From: Gnetum montanum
Taxonomy: Eukaryota > Streptophyta > Gnetopsida > Gnetales > Gnetaceae
NCBI GenBank assembly: GCA_015680685.1
Contig: MNCI01015593.1
Coordinates: 33,550 to 91,114 of the forward strand
Length of the DNA stretch: 57,565 bases
Direction: 5' to 3'
Below, piece by piece: positions 42,331-55,042 of the stretch. Under the pieces are notes generated by a model. The model was not told where the DNA came from. It made no database searches and saw nothing but the letters and a program-made list of their open reading frames with translations. The position numbers were made by a program, and so were the translations under genes. Each line of letters starts with the position of its first letter. Position 1 is the first letter of the stretch.

Positions 42331-42686
42331 GCTACCAGGCTATTAGGTGAGTTAGGGCTATTTCTAGGCTGCTTGGATGTCAAAATTAAGAGTTTTAAAG
42401 ATTCCACATTGGGTCCCCCATGTTTCCATGTTGACTACCTTGGAAGAAATGAGGTTTAGCATGGACAACCAAAATACAACAAAAATAGGATCAAACATGG
42501 TCAAATAGGCAGCCAAAACCAAAATTTTGGATTTGTGCATCTTCTAGCTTCATTTTGAGGTAGTTTAAGTTACTTTTGGGTTTTAAAACATGCTAAAATG
42601 GCTTTCCCATTTTTCCCATGCTAAGTATAGTATTGCTAGCCTGGAAGAATTGGGGGACACTTGTTTCATGGATTTAGGATGGTTTA
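42330..42686 (+). repeat. ~185-bp tandem repeat units left of C2
   Basis: Two units with TTTCCATGTTGACTACC--GGAAGA and TTTCCCATGCTAAGTATAGT--CTGGAAGAATTGGGGGA. They match the longer array right of C2 (55918-57565), so C2 seems to have inserted inside this array. Confidence 0.6.
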
Positions 42687-43575
42687 TGATGAGTTTCATG
42701 GTTTGGCCACATCAACGAGATGTCATCGATGTGACCTCATTAACAAGATTTCATCGACGTGATCTTGTCAACGCAGGTTTTGACTTGTTGACATGTACCC
42801 ATCAATGGGGCACCTTGTTTAGCCTATAAATGTGCACCTTCCACCACATTTATGGCATCATATTTTATAGTTGTAGTAAAGCTCTAGCAATTTTTCCACT
42901 TGAAAGTTAGAATATTTTCTAAGTGCCCACAATAGGAGTCAAAGAGTGTATGGATCTTTATTCAAGCACTATTGTACCTAAGCATTGTAGTGTGTGTGGC
43001 ACTAAAGATGAGCTTTTTGATCACACCTTACAACACTTAGATTAGATTAATTATTTCTTTGAGCATTTAATATTTTAAGAAATTTCCCTTAATGTTTTAA
43101 GTAATAAAGTAATTAATTAAGCTAGATCAAATAGCAATTAATTAAAACACATAAGTACTACCACTTCAAGCATACATGTAACACTTGGTAATCCTAGTAA
43201 TGCTTAACATTTGGTAACCTAGTAGTGTTATACGTGTTCAAGATATGTACGACAGGTTAGAATGAATGCTTATGTTAGGATTAGTTAAGTATTGGCTAGT
43301 TAGATTAATTTAGTAATTAATTATCCTATTCTTTATTATTTATTCTTAGGTGACTTAGAACATAAAAAGATAAAAATGATTAAAATGATATGCCTGAGTT
43401 ACACTTATCATACCCTTGTACTCACAAGTGTAACTGGGAAGACAACAATTGCAACAATTGATTCTCCTTCTAGACCAATGTACGTTAAAACCTAGAAGTC
43501 CTTGAAATTCAACCAAATTGTGCATAACACTTGTGATTCATATGGTTGGATGTAGGGTCTACTCGTCACTCATCA
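42687..43575 (+). mobile_element. C2 element: 5' LTR
   Basis: 889 bp, from TGATGAGTTTCATGG to CACTCATCA. The 3' LTR at 55043-55917 starts TGATGAGTTGCATGG and ends GCTCATTA. Five bases before it (GTTTA) nearly equal the five after the 3' LTR (GTTTT). U3 has CATCGATG/CATCGACG words at 42710-42805 and a TATAAAT box at 42825-42831. R-U5 includes AGAATATTTTCTAAGTGCCC. Confidence 0.85.
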
Positions 43576-43576
43576 T

Positions 43577-43594
43577 TGGCATCATTGATGGGAA
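43577..43594 (+). promoter_or_regulatory. C2 primer binding site
   Basis: TGGCATCATTGATGGGAA follows the LTR end after one base and aligns with the C3 and C4 sites. It is the most decayed of the set. Confidence 0.55.
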
Positions 43595-43733
43595 AATTTT
43601 TAGTTATTAACATGTGCTATCTAATACTTAGTGAAAATTATTTAAAATTATTGAAATGAACCTTAAGGTCACAATCATTCTAACTAATAACAACAACCAT
43701 AAAGAGCACACTAAATTTTTCTTTTAATCCAAA

Positions 43734-46200
43734 ATGTCTTCTTCTCATAGGTGTGATGGATCAAAACCACAAGTGCCCCAAGAATGAAAAGTGGTATTTA
43801 CTCATCTAGATGCATTTGTGTCCACTTTCATGTTCATTCTACATCAAGATGAGTAGCTACAGTGAAGAGACATGAAGGGCAACATTGTGTTGTCACTTGA
43901 TCAATCAGTTCCTAGGATGTTGCTCCAAACTCTTAAGAGGTTGGGCATCTTGGATTGCAACGATGAATATGTTGTGCAGGAACATGAATATCGAGACTAT
44001 CATTCCACTAAAACATAACGAAAAAAAGATCGAAAACTAATGAAATGCTATGAAGTTGCGAAGAGAAAATAGTTTAATAACCCCTTATTACGTTTGAACC
44101 AAAAAGATGATAAGGATCCCCTCTCTAAGGATTTTCAGCATGTAGACTATCATCCCCTTGATTTTGGTAAAGGGGGCTTGAACCAGAATTTATAGTCCAC
44201 TATAAAAAATCCTAGTTTAGGTAAGAATGGATCAAATGATCATGGGGGATCCAAATATGGGAGTCATGGTAGGGGTAAGGATAGGCATCATAATGATGAT
44301 TATGGTCATGACCATTGAAGAGGGCGTGGCAGGCACCATGGTGCTAGTCCTTCTTTCTCTTCTCCTTCATCATCCTCTTCTTCCTCCTTAAGCTTCAATT
44401 GAAGCTACAGAGGGCATGATCATGATGGAGGTGATTAGCGAGACAAAAATAATTATGATTGTAGAGCCCATTGGGATGATCAAGACCAAAGATGTGGGTA
44501 TTCAAGGGAGGCCCACCACCATAAGAGAAGGGGTAGTAGAGGGCATCCTATGCCACATGGCCATCACAAAGGCCATGACTATGATGAGCCTTTGCTTGCA
44601 ACTTGAAACATGCTAAACATTGCAGAGGTAGTTAGGATTCCAACAAGGCATGTGAAAGATACTTGAATAAAGCTATTGGATATGAACAATATCCCCAAGT
44701 TTGAGGGGGATATAATTTAGATTTGTAGAACCATCTACAAGCCTTTCATGATGCTTATGCCTTCTAGAACATAGAAAATGATTGGCAAAAACTTAAGCTA
44801 TTTGTTAGGATAGTCATCAAAGAAGTAGAAAGTTGGTACCACTCTTTAGAATTGGAATCCATTCATAGATGGAGTACGATGCTTGAGCCCTTTAATGAAA
44901 AATATCATACTTACTCCAAAGTGTCCAACTTGAGAAAGTAAATCCAAGGTTGGAAACAAGGAACACATGAACCCTTGGATGCATCCATTGGCTGGTATTA
45001 TTCTATTTTACATAGATGTCCTAGTCATGGTTATTCTCAAATGGAACAAGTTTTCCATATCATACATGGGCTATGATTAGAAATGAGGAGAACTCTTGGG
45101 GTATTTGCCCAAGGGAGATTGTAAAATTTAGAGCCCACCAAATCCAAAGGCTCATTAATTAGGTTGCAAAAGAAGGATACCTTAGAAAGAGAAAAAATAT
45201 TGAAGAGTACAATCAGGACCCTTCCATCAGAAAAAATGGAAGTCTAGTTTATTGACAACGAGGATGAGGCACCACTTGATGAAGTGGTATAATGAAAATC
45301 CATACTAGTCTAGAAATCTATCTTCGAAATTTTAGCTAAGATAGATAAAATGTGGGACTCTTTAGATGAAAACTTCCAAACATCTCTAAAAATTGTAGAG
45401 GAATCCAAGTAGAAAAGTAGTGATCATAACTATAGAAGAAGCAAGAAAGCAAAATTTCCTACCAAAGGGGTAAGGGTAAGACAACTACAGTTGAGGAGGT
45501 TGTGGAGTTTAAATTACATGATGATGGTGGGTGTGAAATTTACTAATACAAACATCCTAAAGGTTGTTGCCTTGTTGTGTCATACTTGTAAGAGTCTATG
45601 ATGTATGCTCTAAATCCTGGGCTAGCAAAAAGGTAAGCACTTAGTAGATTGCCTTATTGTCAAGGCAATCCTAGGCAGTTTCACTAACAATAAGCTTATT
45701 ATCCAAGTGGAGCTCCACCAAAACCATATGAGCAATATCAATAGTGGTAACATTCATAGTCGTGGGGGATGCCACCACCAAGGTAGGAATACCCTTAAAA
45801 GCAAGCCAAATCCATATGGGTACTATTTTTAACAACCCATGTATCCATGTGACTCTTCCAGTCATGCTTGTTTTTAGCATTGCTATTACCCTCCAAAGTA
45901 CTACAAAACTCATTTTCCATCTCCCAAAGGGGAATCCCCATACCCTTATCACCCTCCTCATCCTTCTACTCATGTCCCTTCATCTTTAACCTAATTACCA
46001 CCTACTCCTTTCATGTAGAAAGAAATTCTATCCCAACTACAACAACATAACGCTACTAGAGTTGTTAACTTACATTTGGCTCCTTAGTCGAGTGGTTCGA
46101 AACCCAAACCTAGAAAAAGATCATTTTTTGAACTAACAGCCCTACAAAGCCCCTCATAGAATCATGTAGTTGAGAAGCCTACATTTTTCTAGTCCTCTGC
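43734..46200 (+). pseudogene. C2 element: gag
   Basis: The start ATG 43734 is about 140 bp from the primer binding site. The frame shows FMFILHQDE, a Gly/Arg/His-rich part with a Ser run (44350-44400), LLDMNNIPKFEGGY, NHLQAFHDAYAF, KLKLFVRIVIKEVESWYHSL and FNEKYHTYSKVSNLRK (44640-44940), then a Pro/Tyr-rich tail (45640-46200). It is the same family as C1 and C3 gag. Many TAG/TGA stops are present. Confidence 0.75.
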
Positions 46201-46239
46201 ATCCAATCCACTCAAGTCCCCTTTGAACCAAACACCTCC

Positions 46240-46760
46240 CAAAGTGCATACCATCATGCTAACCGACGTTGTAAATGATTGGATCAAAACTAGTCACCTT
46301 CCTAGGAAACTATTTGATCTTGGAAGTCCCTTCATTTACCTTCAAATCACTAAAAATGAGCCTTGAAAAGCTCTTCTGGATTTAGGTTCAAGTGTTAATC
46401 TAATTTCTCATGAGATGTACAAAGCCTAGAACATACCTCATCTCAGGAAGTTTAACATTCATTTAGAATTGGTAGATTAGTCCCTCATTATTTCCTTGGG
46501 ATTGGTGGAGGATATTGTGACCACTACCTATAGGTAGTCCTATCCTACCAATTTCCTAGTGATTCGTGTTGATAATTGCAAGGGGGACTTTCCAATCATC
46601 ATCGGAAGGGCTTGGCTAAGTACCATTAATGCACAATTGGGAATCAGAGACCTTTCCTTGGAGATTTCCAAGGAAAATGCTTTTGGAAATATCAAGAAGA
46701 AGAGACTTTCATGCTTTGCATATAGTGATACAAGGTGAAACTATGTGTAGAAATTATGAT
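46240..46760 (+). pseudogene. C2 element: aspartic protease
   Basis: The frame has HLPRKLFDLGSPFIYLQIT, the active-site motif ALLDLGSSVNLISHEMY (D-L-G, the form seen in Athila-type elements), GLVEDIVTTTYR, and the final motif PIIIGRAWLSTINAQLGI. It is cut by stops. Confidence 0.75.
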
Positions 46761-47029
46761 CTATTAAAAGCACATCAATCAAAACATGTAGATAGTTTGC
46801 AAATGAGTCTGAAATTTAAAGGTTCCTATACACAATAGCCAAAAAATAGGAGGACACCAAGTGATTGACATCTAATTCTAAAAGCAGCATGCTTTGCATG
46901 GAACCAACTAAGAGCTTAACATATGCCTATGTTAAAAGCATGGATGAATTGGAGCAAGTTCATCGCCAACTCTTCCATGATGAATCTAATGATACTTATT
47001 GGGGAGAGTTGGAAATCCTTGAAAATTTC

Positions 47030-47990
47030 AAATAGGAGCCCCTAGAGTTGAAAACTCCACCTGCTGACATGGAGTATGCATTTTTGAAAAATGGCAAGTT
47101 GGTCATAATAAATGCTAATCTTGCTCCTAAGTAGAAAAAGATGTTGAATGTGATCAACAAATGGCCAATAGCCTTTGCTTGATGATATCTTGAACTCATA
47201 GGGATTGATCCTAGGATATGCTAGCATTACATCTATACTAATCCTTCCATCAAGCCTAAGAGGTAGCTGCAGTGGTAGTTGAATTCCAAATTAAAGTAAA
47301 TCATCAAAGAGGAAATTGAACAACTCCTCAAGGTAGGGTTCATCTATCCAATTGTAGATAGCAAGTGGGTTATCCCACTTGTAATTATGCTAAAGAAGGG
47401 TGACAAGTGGAGGGTGTGTATTGACTTTAGGCTATTGAACATGGCAATGTACAAAGATTATTTTCTGTTGCCATTTGTGAACCAAGTGTTGGACACTATT
47501 TTTGGGCATTATTTCTATAGCTTTTTGCATGGTTATAGTGGCTATAACCAAATTCAAATTAGACTAGAAGATCAAGCCAAAACTACATTCACAAGTTCGT
47601 ATGGGATTTTTGCATATTGAGAAATGCCATTTAGTTTGTGCAATGCCCCTATAACATTCCAATGCTTTACCTTGAGCATTTCTCAATAGCATATTGGTAG
47701 CAAGGTAGAAGTCTTCATGGATGGCTTCTCCACCTATGGTGCTACATTTGAGTAAGCCCTAGACTACCTTGAGCAAGTGCTTAAACATGCATGAAGACTA
47801 GTCTTTGGATCAATTGGAAAAAGATCCATCTCACGTTCTAGGAAGACATTGTTTTGGAGCATAGAATTTTTCAAATAGGGATTGAGGTGAACCCTAAAAA
47901 GATTAGGGTCATCCAATGAATAACCTATCAATTGGAAACCATTAAATATGTCCACTCATTCTTTGGACAGATTGGCTATTACCAATGATT
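47030..47990 (+). pseudogene. C2 element: reverse transcriptase
   Basis: An N-terminal linker with ELKTPPADMEYAFL, then IPLVIMLKKGDKWRVCIDFR, PFVNQVLDTIFG, FLHGYSGYNQIQI, EDQAKTTFTSSYGIFAY, EMPFSLCNAPITFQ, and the active site EVFMDGFSTYG, where the second Asp of the expected F-M-D-D is Gly. The sequence G-Y-S-G-Y-N-Q-I followed by E-D-Q--KTTFT is typical of the Athila lineage. Stops and the lost Asp show it is inactive. Confidence 0.85.
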
Positions 47991-47999
47991 TATAAATAT

Positions 48000-48600
48000 T
48001 TTTCTAATATTGCTAAACCATTGGTTAAGCTTACAATGAAAGATGCTCTGTTTGTATGGACCATGAAATACGAAAAGGCATTCTATCAACTCAAGGAGAA
48101 GCTTGTAGAAACTCCAATTATACAAGCACCTATTAGTCCTATCTATTTTACATCATAACAGATAGATTGAACTATGCCTTGGAAGCAGTTCTTACATAGT
48201 TGGATGAACAGAAATATCCTTATTACATCCACTATGCAAGTCGAAGCATTGTGGATGTAGAGCTCACCTACATCATAATAGAGAAAGAGTTGATGGTGGT
48301 GGTGTATGCCTTGGAGAATTTCAGGCACTATGTGATTGGATACAAGATCTTTTTGCACACTAACGATAGTGCCATTTGCTTCCTCATGAACAAGTTGATG
48401 GTGAACCCTCATGTAATACAGTTGTTGGTGATATAAAAGGAGTTGAATCTTACAATAGTAGATCAAAAGGAAACTGAGAATGTGGTTGCTGATCACTTGT
48501 CTTGGTTACAATGGGAAAACAAAGAGGAGGAGATCCCACTCTCTAATCAATTTCTTAATGAACTCCTTTTTGTCAATGTAATAAATGAATAAGTGCCTAC
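48000..48600 (+). pseudogene. C2 element: RNase H
   Basis: Open 48200-48436. The frame reads DEQKYPYYIHYASRSIVDVE, LTYIIIEKELMVVVYALENF, RHYVIGYKIFLHTNDSA, and later ADHLSWLQ. This is the ordinary gypsy RNase H, directly between RT and integrase. No second RNase H is seen in C2, as expected for Athila rather than Tat. Confidence 0.75.
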
Positions 48601-48639
48601 TTAAACTACATGATATGATGGCATCCTCACTTATCTTCT

Positions 48640-49860
48640 CACTTAAGAGATGCCACAAGAGTTAGACCACAAGAAGAAACAATAGTTTCTTCATCAGGCA
48701 AAATGCTTCATGAAGATTAATGGACACCTTTACAAGATGTGCACTTATGGCCTAGTTTGTTGGTACGTTCTTGATGTTGATCAACTACATGTTCTTCAAG
48801 ATGCCCACAAGGATTCTTATGGGGGCCATTATGTAGGGAGATGCATAATCATTTAGATCCTAATGGTAGGGTATTATTGGCCAAAAATATTTAGGGATGT
48901 CCACTAATTTGTTTACTCTTGTGAATGTTATCAATAAGATAGTGGGATGATTACTCGAATGTAGGGGCTTCAACAATGGATCCAACCACTAGAACCCTTT
49001 GATATATGGGGCATTGAATTCATGGGTCCCATCACACCCATGTCAAATAGAAATACATACATAATAGTTGCTATTAACTATTGTACAAAATGAGTAGAAG
49101 CAGCAACCATCATCGACTGTACATCTTTCATTGCTACTCAATTTGTACAAAAAACAATGTTGTAAATAGGTTTGAGGTTCCACATGCACTGATTACTGAA
49201 AATGGTACTCATTTTACAAGTGCTATTTTTTGCAGGCACATGAAACACTTTGGGGTTGAACATAAATTAACAACACCTTACCACCCCCAAGCCAATGGTC
49301 AAGTAGAGGTTACCAATAGGGAGATCACTAAGATTCTAACTAGAACAATAAGCAAATATAGGAGAGACTAGAGCACAAAACTAAACGATGCCCTTTGGGC
49401 CTACCACTCCACATGAAAACTCCCTATAGGCTACTCTCCCTATGAGTTGGTGTATAGAAAATTACCAACTCTTTTGATTCAATCTAAGCTCCATACACTT
49501 TCAATAGCCTATGACCTAAATCTTGAACTTAGCATAGCACAGAAAGAAATATTGATCAACCTTAACATACTAGATGAGAAAAGATTGGTGATCCTATCAT
49601 TGAATGAAGTGCACAAGGCATTTAATAAAAAATTCCATGACTTTAAAATAAGGAAAGTCAAATTTCAACCTAGAGACACGGTCCTTTACTGGAATCCCAC
49701 ACATGTCCCTCAAAAGACTAAGTTTCAAAAATTGTAGAAAGGAACTTACATCATTTATAAAACCTTTTCTTCTAGGCTCATGTTAATTTACAAACCTAAG
49801 AGTCTAAAAAAGAAGTAACTGGTCAACACGCAACAACTCAAACCTTTCCATGAGCCCAAG
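48640..49860 (+). pseudogene. C2 element: integrase
   Basis: The zinc module is AHKDSYGGHYVGR followed by CECYQQDSG. The catalytic core has WGIEFMGPI (expected Asp is Glu), ITENGTHFTS (expected Asp is Glu) and NGQVEVTNRE (Glu kept). HKLTTPYHPQANGQ (about 49260-49300), ALWAYHST and FHDFKIRKVKFQPRDTVLYW (about 49635) complete it. Two of the three catalytic acids are changed and stops are frequent, so it is dead. Confidence 0.8.
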
Positions 49861-49869
49861 CAAGATAGT

Positions 49870-51430
49870 GCAAGCAACACCTCATCAAATGGACAACCAC
49901 ACTCAAGTTTTTGAATCTCTTCCTTTTAACTTAGTCATGGGGAATATGGTCATCCATGCTAACCAATCAAAATGACTCCTTAGTTTTTCCACTTTTTTGT
50001 TTTACACCTTCTTCATTTTTATATATTTTTATTTTACACTTTATTATTTTTCTTAATTTTTATTTTACAACATCATTAGTATGTTTTATTTTTCTTGAAC
50101 ATTTTTCAATTTCCTTTATATTTTACTTTATTTTTGTGTGAATTTTACTTATTTTCTAGTAAAGTATTCTATTGTCAACAAGACACAATGATGTTGTAGT
50201 TCTTTGCTAATGGTGGTTTGTACTTAATGTTTTTGATTGCTAATGTATAGTTTCTATTTTTGAATTTTGATGATTGATGACTAAGACATAATTTATGGAA
50301 TAGGTAGTAAATCCATATCATCCATCCATCCACAAAATCAATGATCTTTCTGGTGTTGGAAATATGAGGTCCCTTTTCATTAATGAAACTTTAATGAACC
50401 TATGACCTTGGTAGTTTCCAAACTTGGGAAAGATTCAAAGGTTTGAAAAGGGTATGATTTTAAGTGGATTTAATGCTCTCTGTACCTTTCTACTTACTTA
50501 AGTGTAATCATGTTTTCATGGTTCTCTTATTGTTCTATTTTGACCAATAATAGGAAGTTAAAAAGTCTTTACATGGTGTGGTTCCCATCGAAAAATCCAT
50601 AAAAACATAAAATTCAAAAAAAAAACATAATGGAAATTCAAAGCAAACCCTTTAGATAAAATAACATGCTACAAGCACTAGTTATGAGGCTAGAAAGACA
50701 TGTTACCCATGCTTGAGGGTCCCCTCTAACTAATGTCCTTTCTCACTTCCTACTTCTCTTTTCTTCTCAAATAAGGAATGGTGATTGATTTGTGGGAGAA
50801 TTTTTGTGTCTCAAGTGGATGATCTGTCTTAAAGTGATGATGTAAAGTCACTGAAAGTGGTTGGTTTTGATTTGGACTAAGGATGAACTTTATTAGGTCA
50901 TTTAACCATAAGATCTACAAGGGACTTTATGTGACCATAATTTGAAACTCCATTTCATCTTCTCTCTCATCCATCAATGCTTTCCATAACTCACCTCACT
51001 ATTGGTTTCCATGTATTTGTTTGATGTGTTGAAATTCTTAGGTAGATTCTACCAAATTTAGTCCTTAACTTTTTAGAACCATTAATCAACTGTGGGGTCC
51101 ACAGACTCCTTGGTTTGAAGATATGCAAGGGAAAAAATGGCATGAGCCTACCATGGGAAGGACCCACTTGCATGTCTCTTAGTTGGGTTAGTTAAGTTTC
51201 TTACCCTTAGGTATTTTCGCAATCAAATCTTTGGTGTGCTCCATCATGCATCCAACTATATGCTCCTTAAGGTATTTTTCTCCAAAATTTCATTTTCCAA
51301 GTCAATTCTACATTTTTGTGAATTTTTAGGCCCTCTTCTAAGTTTTCATCATGTTTACAACTTTTTTAGCTCTCCATAGACTCCAATTTCATGCAAAACT
51401 TGTATTTTTTGAGATATTCAATGTGAAACG
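49870..51430 (+). other. C2 element: long non-coding spacer between integrase and the extra ORF
   Basis: AT-rich, with a T-rich block (49985-50160). Patches match the minus strand of 8300-9470 in C1, such as the ACATGGTGTGGTTCCCATCG region and GGAAGGACCCACTTGCA. I see no coding frame longer than about 60 codons. Confidence 0.5.
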
Positions 51431-51439
51431 TTTTTCACT

Positions 51440-51545
51440 ATAGCTCCATTGATGGGATCTTGTATACGCATCTCACTCATTGATGCAACCTTGTCGATGC
51501 AACCCCATTGATGCAAGGCAAAAATGCCTATAAATACATGTGAAC
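51440..51545 (+). promoter_or_regulatory. LTR-like internal promoter upstream of the extra ORF
   Basis: The stretch has four words of the U3 type (CATTGATGGGATCTTG, CATTGATGCAACC, TGTCGATGCAACC, CATTGATGCAAGG). They are followed by GCCTATAAATACATG with TATAAATA at 51529-51536. The same arrangement precedes transcription in the C-family LTRs, especially C3 (15777-15895, GCCTATAAATACATGC). It lies about 440 bp upstream of the ATG at 51982. Confidence 0.55.
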
Positions 51546-51981
51546 ACAAGAATTTTTCACATTTTCTCATAAATGAGGGGGGAGTTCTTGAATTTTTTAG
51601 AGCCTAGAACATTCCAAGAGACATATCTTCCTAATTGTTTGTCTGATTCACTTCATTTTTTGACCCTGTAGCTACCGGAGGTAAGCTCTTTGTTATGGGG
51701 GCCACAAACCTTACTTTTTTTATGAAAAAAAATATTTAGAAAAATGTCTAACTCCCATAAAGGTTTAACTAAGAAATCAATGTGAAAACATCAATTTATG
51801 AGATTTACCTTTCCATCAAGCTTCGATGATATTTGAGGTCAAAAATCATCAAAATAATGATAAAATAATCAATCTACCATGGTCCAAGATTATCCTAAGT
51901 GTAACTACCCAATGAGACAAGGTACTAAAATGTTTTAAGTTACACATTGAATGTTAATCCTTGGTTATGTTATGACAATAG

Positions 51982-54720
51982 ATGGCGTCGAAAGGAATTT
52001 ATGCGTAGGAAGGAGGATTGTCCCAACAAAAGGACAAATGGATAAGAATAGGAAGAGGCAAAGAATAGCCACATGAGCAAGTAGAGACCTAAGGGACCTC
52101 TTCAGGAGGAGCTTAAAGTAGAATTTTTCTGACAAATTTCCAAAGTGGTTGTAATAGAACAGTCTCACCAAGTTGAGGCACCTGAGCCTAGACCAAACCT
52201 TAAGGTCACCTTGATGGAGGCCTATCTCAAGTAGATCATGAATAAGGATGTCCAAAAATATATGCTCCAAGAGTTCAAATTTGGACCTTTCTTGGTGTTT
52301 ACACCTCTAGAATTTAAAACTCAAAAATATAACTCTACCATGTGGTCCACAATCACTTTCAGCAAGGAGTGGGACATGGGAGAGTTATACCTATTTTGAA
52401 ACAATTGGTAAGCTAGTTCAATGGTCAAGATCAAGGATATTTCAGTGTCCTACTTGGTGAAAGCCATTGCATAGGCCCTTGGGTTACCAAAAAAATGGAA
52501 CAAATTTAGCAGAGATTCCAATGTAGGTAGATCCTAGTGTTAAGAAGAAATGGACACAGTGGTGTTATGGAGTCGACTGCAAGGAGTTTGGTGCACTAAT
52601 CATGGCAAATCATTCATACTATAAGATTGTCACCTTTTACCTCAATCCCATGGTGAGACCAAGAAATATTAGAGCCTTCTCTACCCATGCATGTGTCATT
52701 CCAAGCGGTAGGTTCCCAGTCAACCTTGCATAGTTGATCTATCTTTAAATAGAGAAGTAGTTTAAAGAAAATGAACGTGAAAGGAAGACACTCCCCTTTT
52801 CATGTCTCATTTGGAAATTATGCAAGAGGAGAGGCATAAAAAACTGTACAAATGATGTTGTCTAACATGCTCTATCTACTTCTTGGGTAGAGATGATGAA
52901 GGAAAATTTGCCTACTAAGGTCATCCAAGAAGAGGAGCAAAAACCACTACCTCCACCACCTACTCATGAAACAACATCATAGTCTTGTGGCACCCTTAAG
53001 CACGTGCATGAGATCTAAGAGTAGCTATTATGAGAGCAAGAGTAACGAGTAGGAATAAGTGGTGGTGATCCATCTATGTATCACCCAATCATGAGCCACC
53101 TCAACGAAGTGGCTCAAACTATCAGCTAGATGGAAGGAGGTGGACCAATTCTCTCAGCCCAAAGAACATAGCTGCCCACAAGATTGAATCTTGATGCTTG
53201 AGAGGTAACGATATCTCTTTTTCAGTAGTAGTAATTCCCAAAAATATTTGGGAATGTCTCTACTTTTTTAGTGCATCTAAAGAAGGGTGAGGGAACCATT
53301 GTCATGGTGATGCAGCACCATGGGTAGGAGACAATGACAAAGGTTGTTGCTAACAAGATTGCTAAAGCATTGAATGCACTTATGACATCTGTATTAGACA
53401 TTTCTACACTCAGAGATGTGTAGATGTCTACAAGAATCCTTAATGGCAAATTGAGTGTAGGCCAACATGAGAAGTTAGGTAATTAATTTTTAATGTCTTT
53501 GACCTTCTAGATACAATCATTATGAGCTACTCGGAGTTACTAGAAGAGAGGGACAAATGCATCATATTGAAGGAGCATTTTAAAAAATCCAAAGTTAAAA
53601 ACCAATGCTTGACTACAATGGTTGCTGAATTAAGAGCCCAGCTTGCTGATCTTGCATTTCTCAACCTTGCACTAACACGAGATGAAGCCTTCAAGTAGCC
53701 TAAAGACAAGCTCAAAAACATTGAGAATGAGAAGGAGATGATCATCTTTGACTAGTTCATGGCCAATGCCAAAACTTACACCATTCTAAAGGTCTTGATC
53801 TAGATGGGCCATGAGGATGAAATTTTGACTGCAGAGAATCATCATTTGTGGAATGTTGATATGTAGAAGCATCAGATGCAAGATTTTATCCATCAATAAT
53901 AGGAGTAGCTAGCTAGAGTAAACAATGAATTGAGAAAATTAGTAATTGAAAATAGAAATCTCTCCATGGAGGAAGTCCAAGCCCTTCACCAAAAATCTAT
54001 AGTAGAGATGGCCACATGGAAGAATGAGGCTCTCAAATTTGAGAGAGTCAAGAACCATTACAAAGATTAGGTTGGCCTACAAAAATAAATAAATGAAAAT
54101 CACATTTAGATGACAAAGGCAAAAATCAATAAGGTTCTTTAGCAGCTCAAGGAAGGAGGCAATGTGTGGTAGCCTGTCTTTGATGGGCTCAATGACTACA
54201 ACAAAGTGGAGATCCACATGAAAGAGCTATAGATTGAGAAGATGGAGTACATGAAGCTAGCCAATCTTCGTTATGCCAATTTGATGATGCTAACTACTAG
54301 TAGGCCATAGTTAGAACTAGAGAAATAAGTGGCCAACTTGTACTTGTTGTACGAGGTAGAGTTCAAGCATCACAAAGACACCAAGTAGAAGCTTGAGATT
54401 ACCAATGTCAAACTCAAGGTTCTCAAAGTGAAGTTTACTAATCAATAATCAACTATTGAGAATCTAGCCAAGTAGATAAAGTATTACCAGGATTTGCACA
54501 ATGCACTTAGAGCATTCAATATCAAACGTAAACAATTTGCTACCTAGTTCATTATTGTTAAGGAGTTGTTCCCTACAATGTCTTGTTTGTGGGATATTTC
54601 CATTCCAGCTCACATTCATGAATCTGCATGGACTATCAATGATCCTTGGAGTAAGGAGGAGAAGATGAAGGCACTATTGAATGGCTTTTTTCTTTCACCA
54701 AAAGTTGTAGCTACCATATG
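51982..54720 (+). pseudogene. C2 element: extra ORF (~900 codons) with a long coiled-coil C-terminus
   Basis: Starts ATGGCGTCGAAAGG. After two frame changes (near 52120 and 52545) and many TAG/TAA stops the protein can be followed to a stop at 54718. First third: KVTLMEAYLK, QKYMLQEFKFGPFLVF and SVSYLVKAIA, then GVDCKEFGALIMANHSYYKI, IPSGRFPVNLA and KTLPFSCLIWKLCKRRG. The last block resembles the 'putative plant transposon protein' domain known from Athila-type extra ORFs. Next is a Pro-rich hinge (PLPPPPTHE). The last half (53520-54720) is Lys/Glu/Leu-rich with heptad-like spacing (for example TMVAELRAQLADLAFLNLAL) and looks like a long coiled coil. No membrane segment or signal peptide is seen. 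Its place after integrase is that of Athila env-like ORFs. Function unknown. Confidence 0.65.
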
Positions 54721-55042
54721 ACAACCACAATTGCTTCAACCACTACATGCGCTTGAAGTAGGAGAAGGTCCTTCAGAGCCTTGGAAGCCTCTACTGCCTG
54801 GGATCATTTGATGTTCTCTAACATCGTTGCCCCATCTGAGGAATTATATTTGTTAATTTTTTCCTGGTGTTCAATTTTTTTATCATAAACACCAAAATTT
54901 TGTAATCAATGTAAAACCATGCAATCTAGACACTTAGTGTTTGTTGTGTTGTTTGTGTGTTTGTTTTGTATGTCAATAATCCCATACCTTCCCAAATTTG
55001 GTAAGGAACTTGAGAATAAGTTTTCATTTAGTCATGGGGATA

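Noticed and set aside
47764-48496. Minus-strand frames over the C2 RT and RNase H
   Set aside because: The plus strand carries the recognised motifs; these are antisense.
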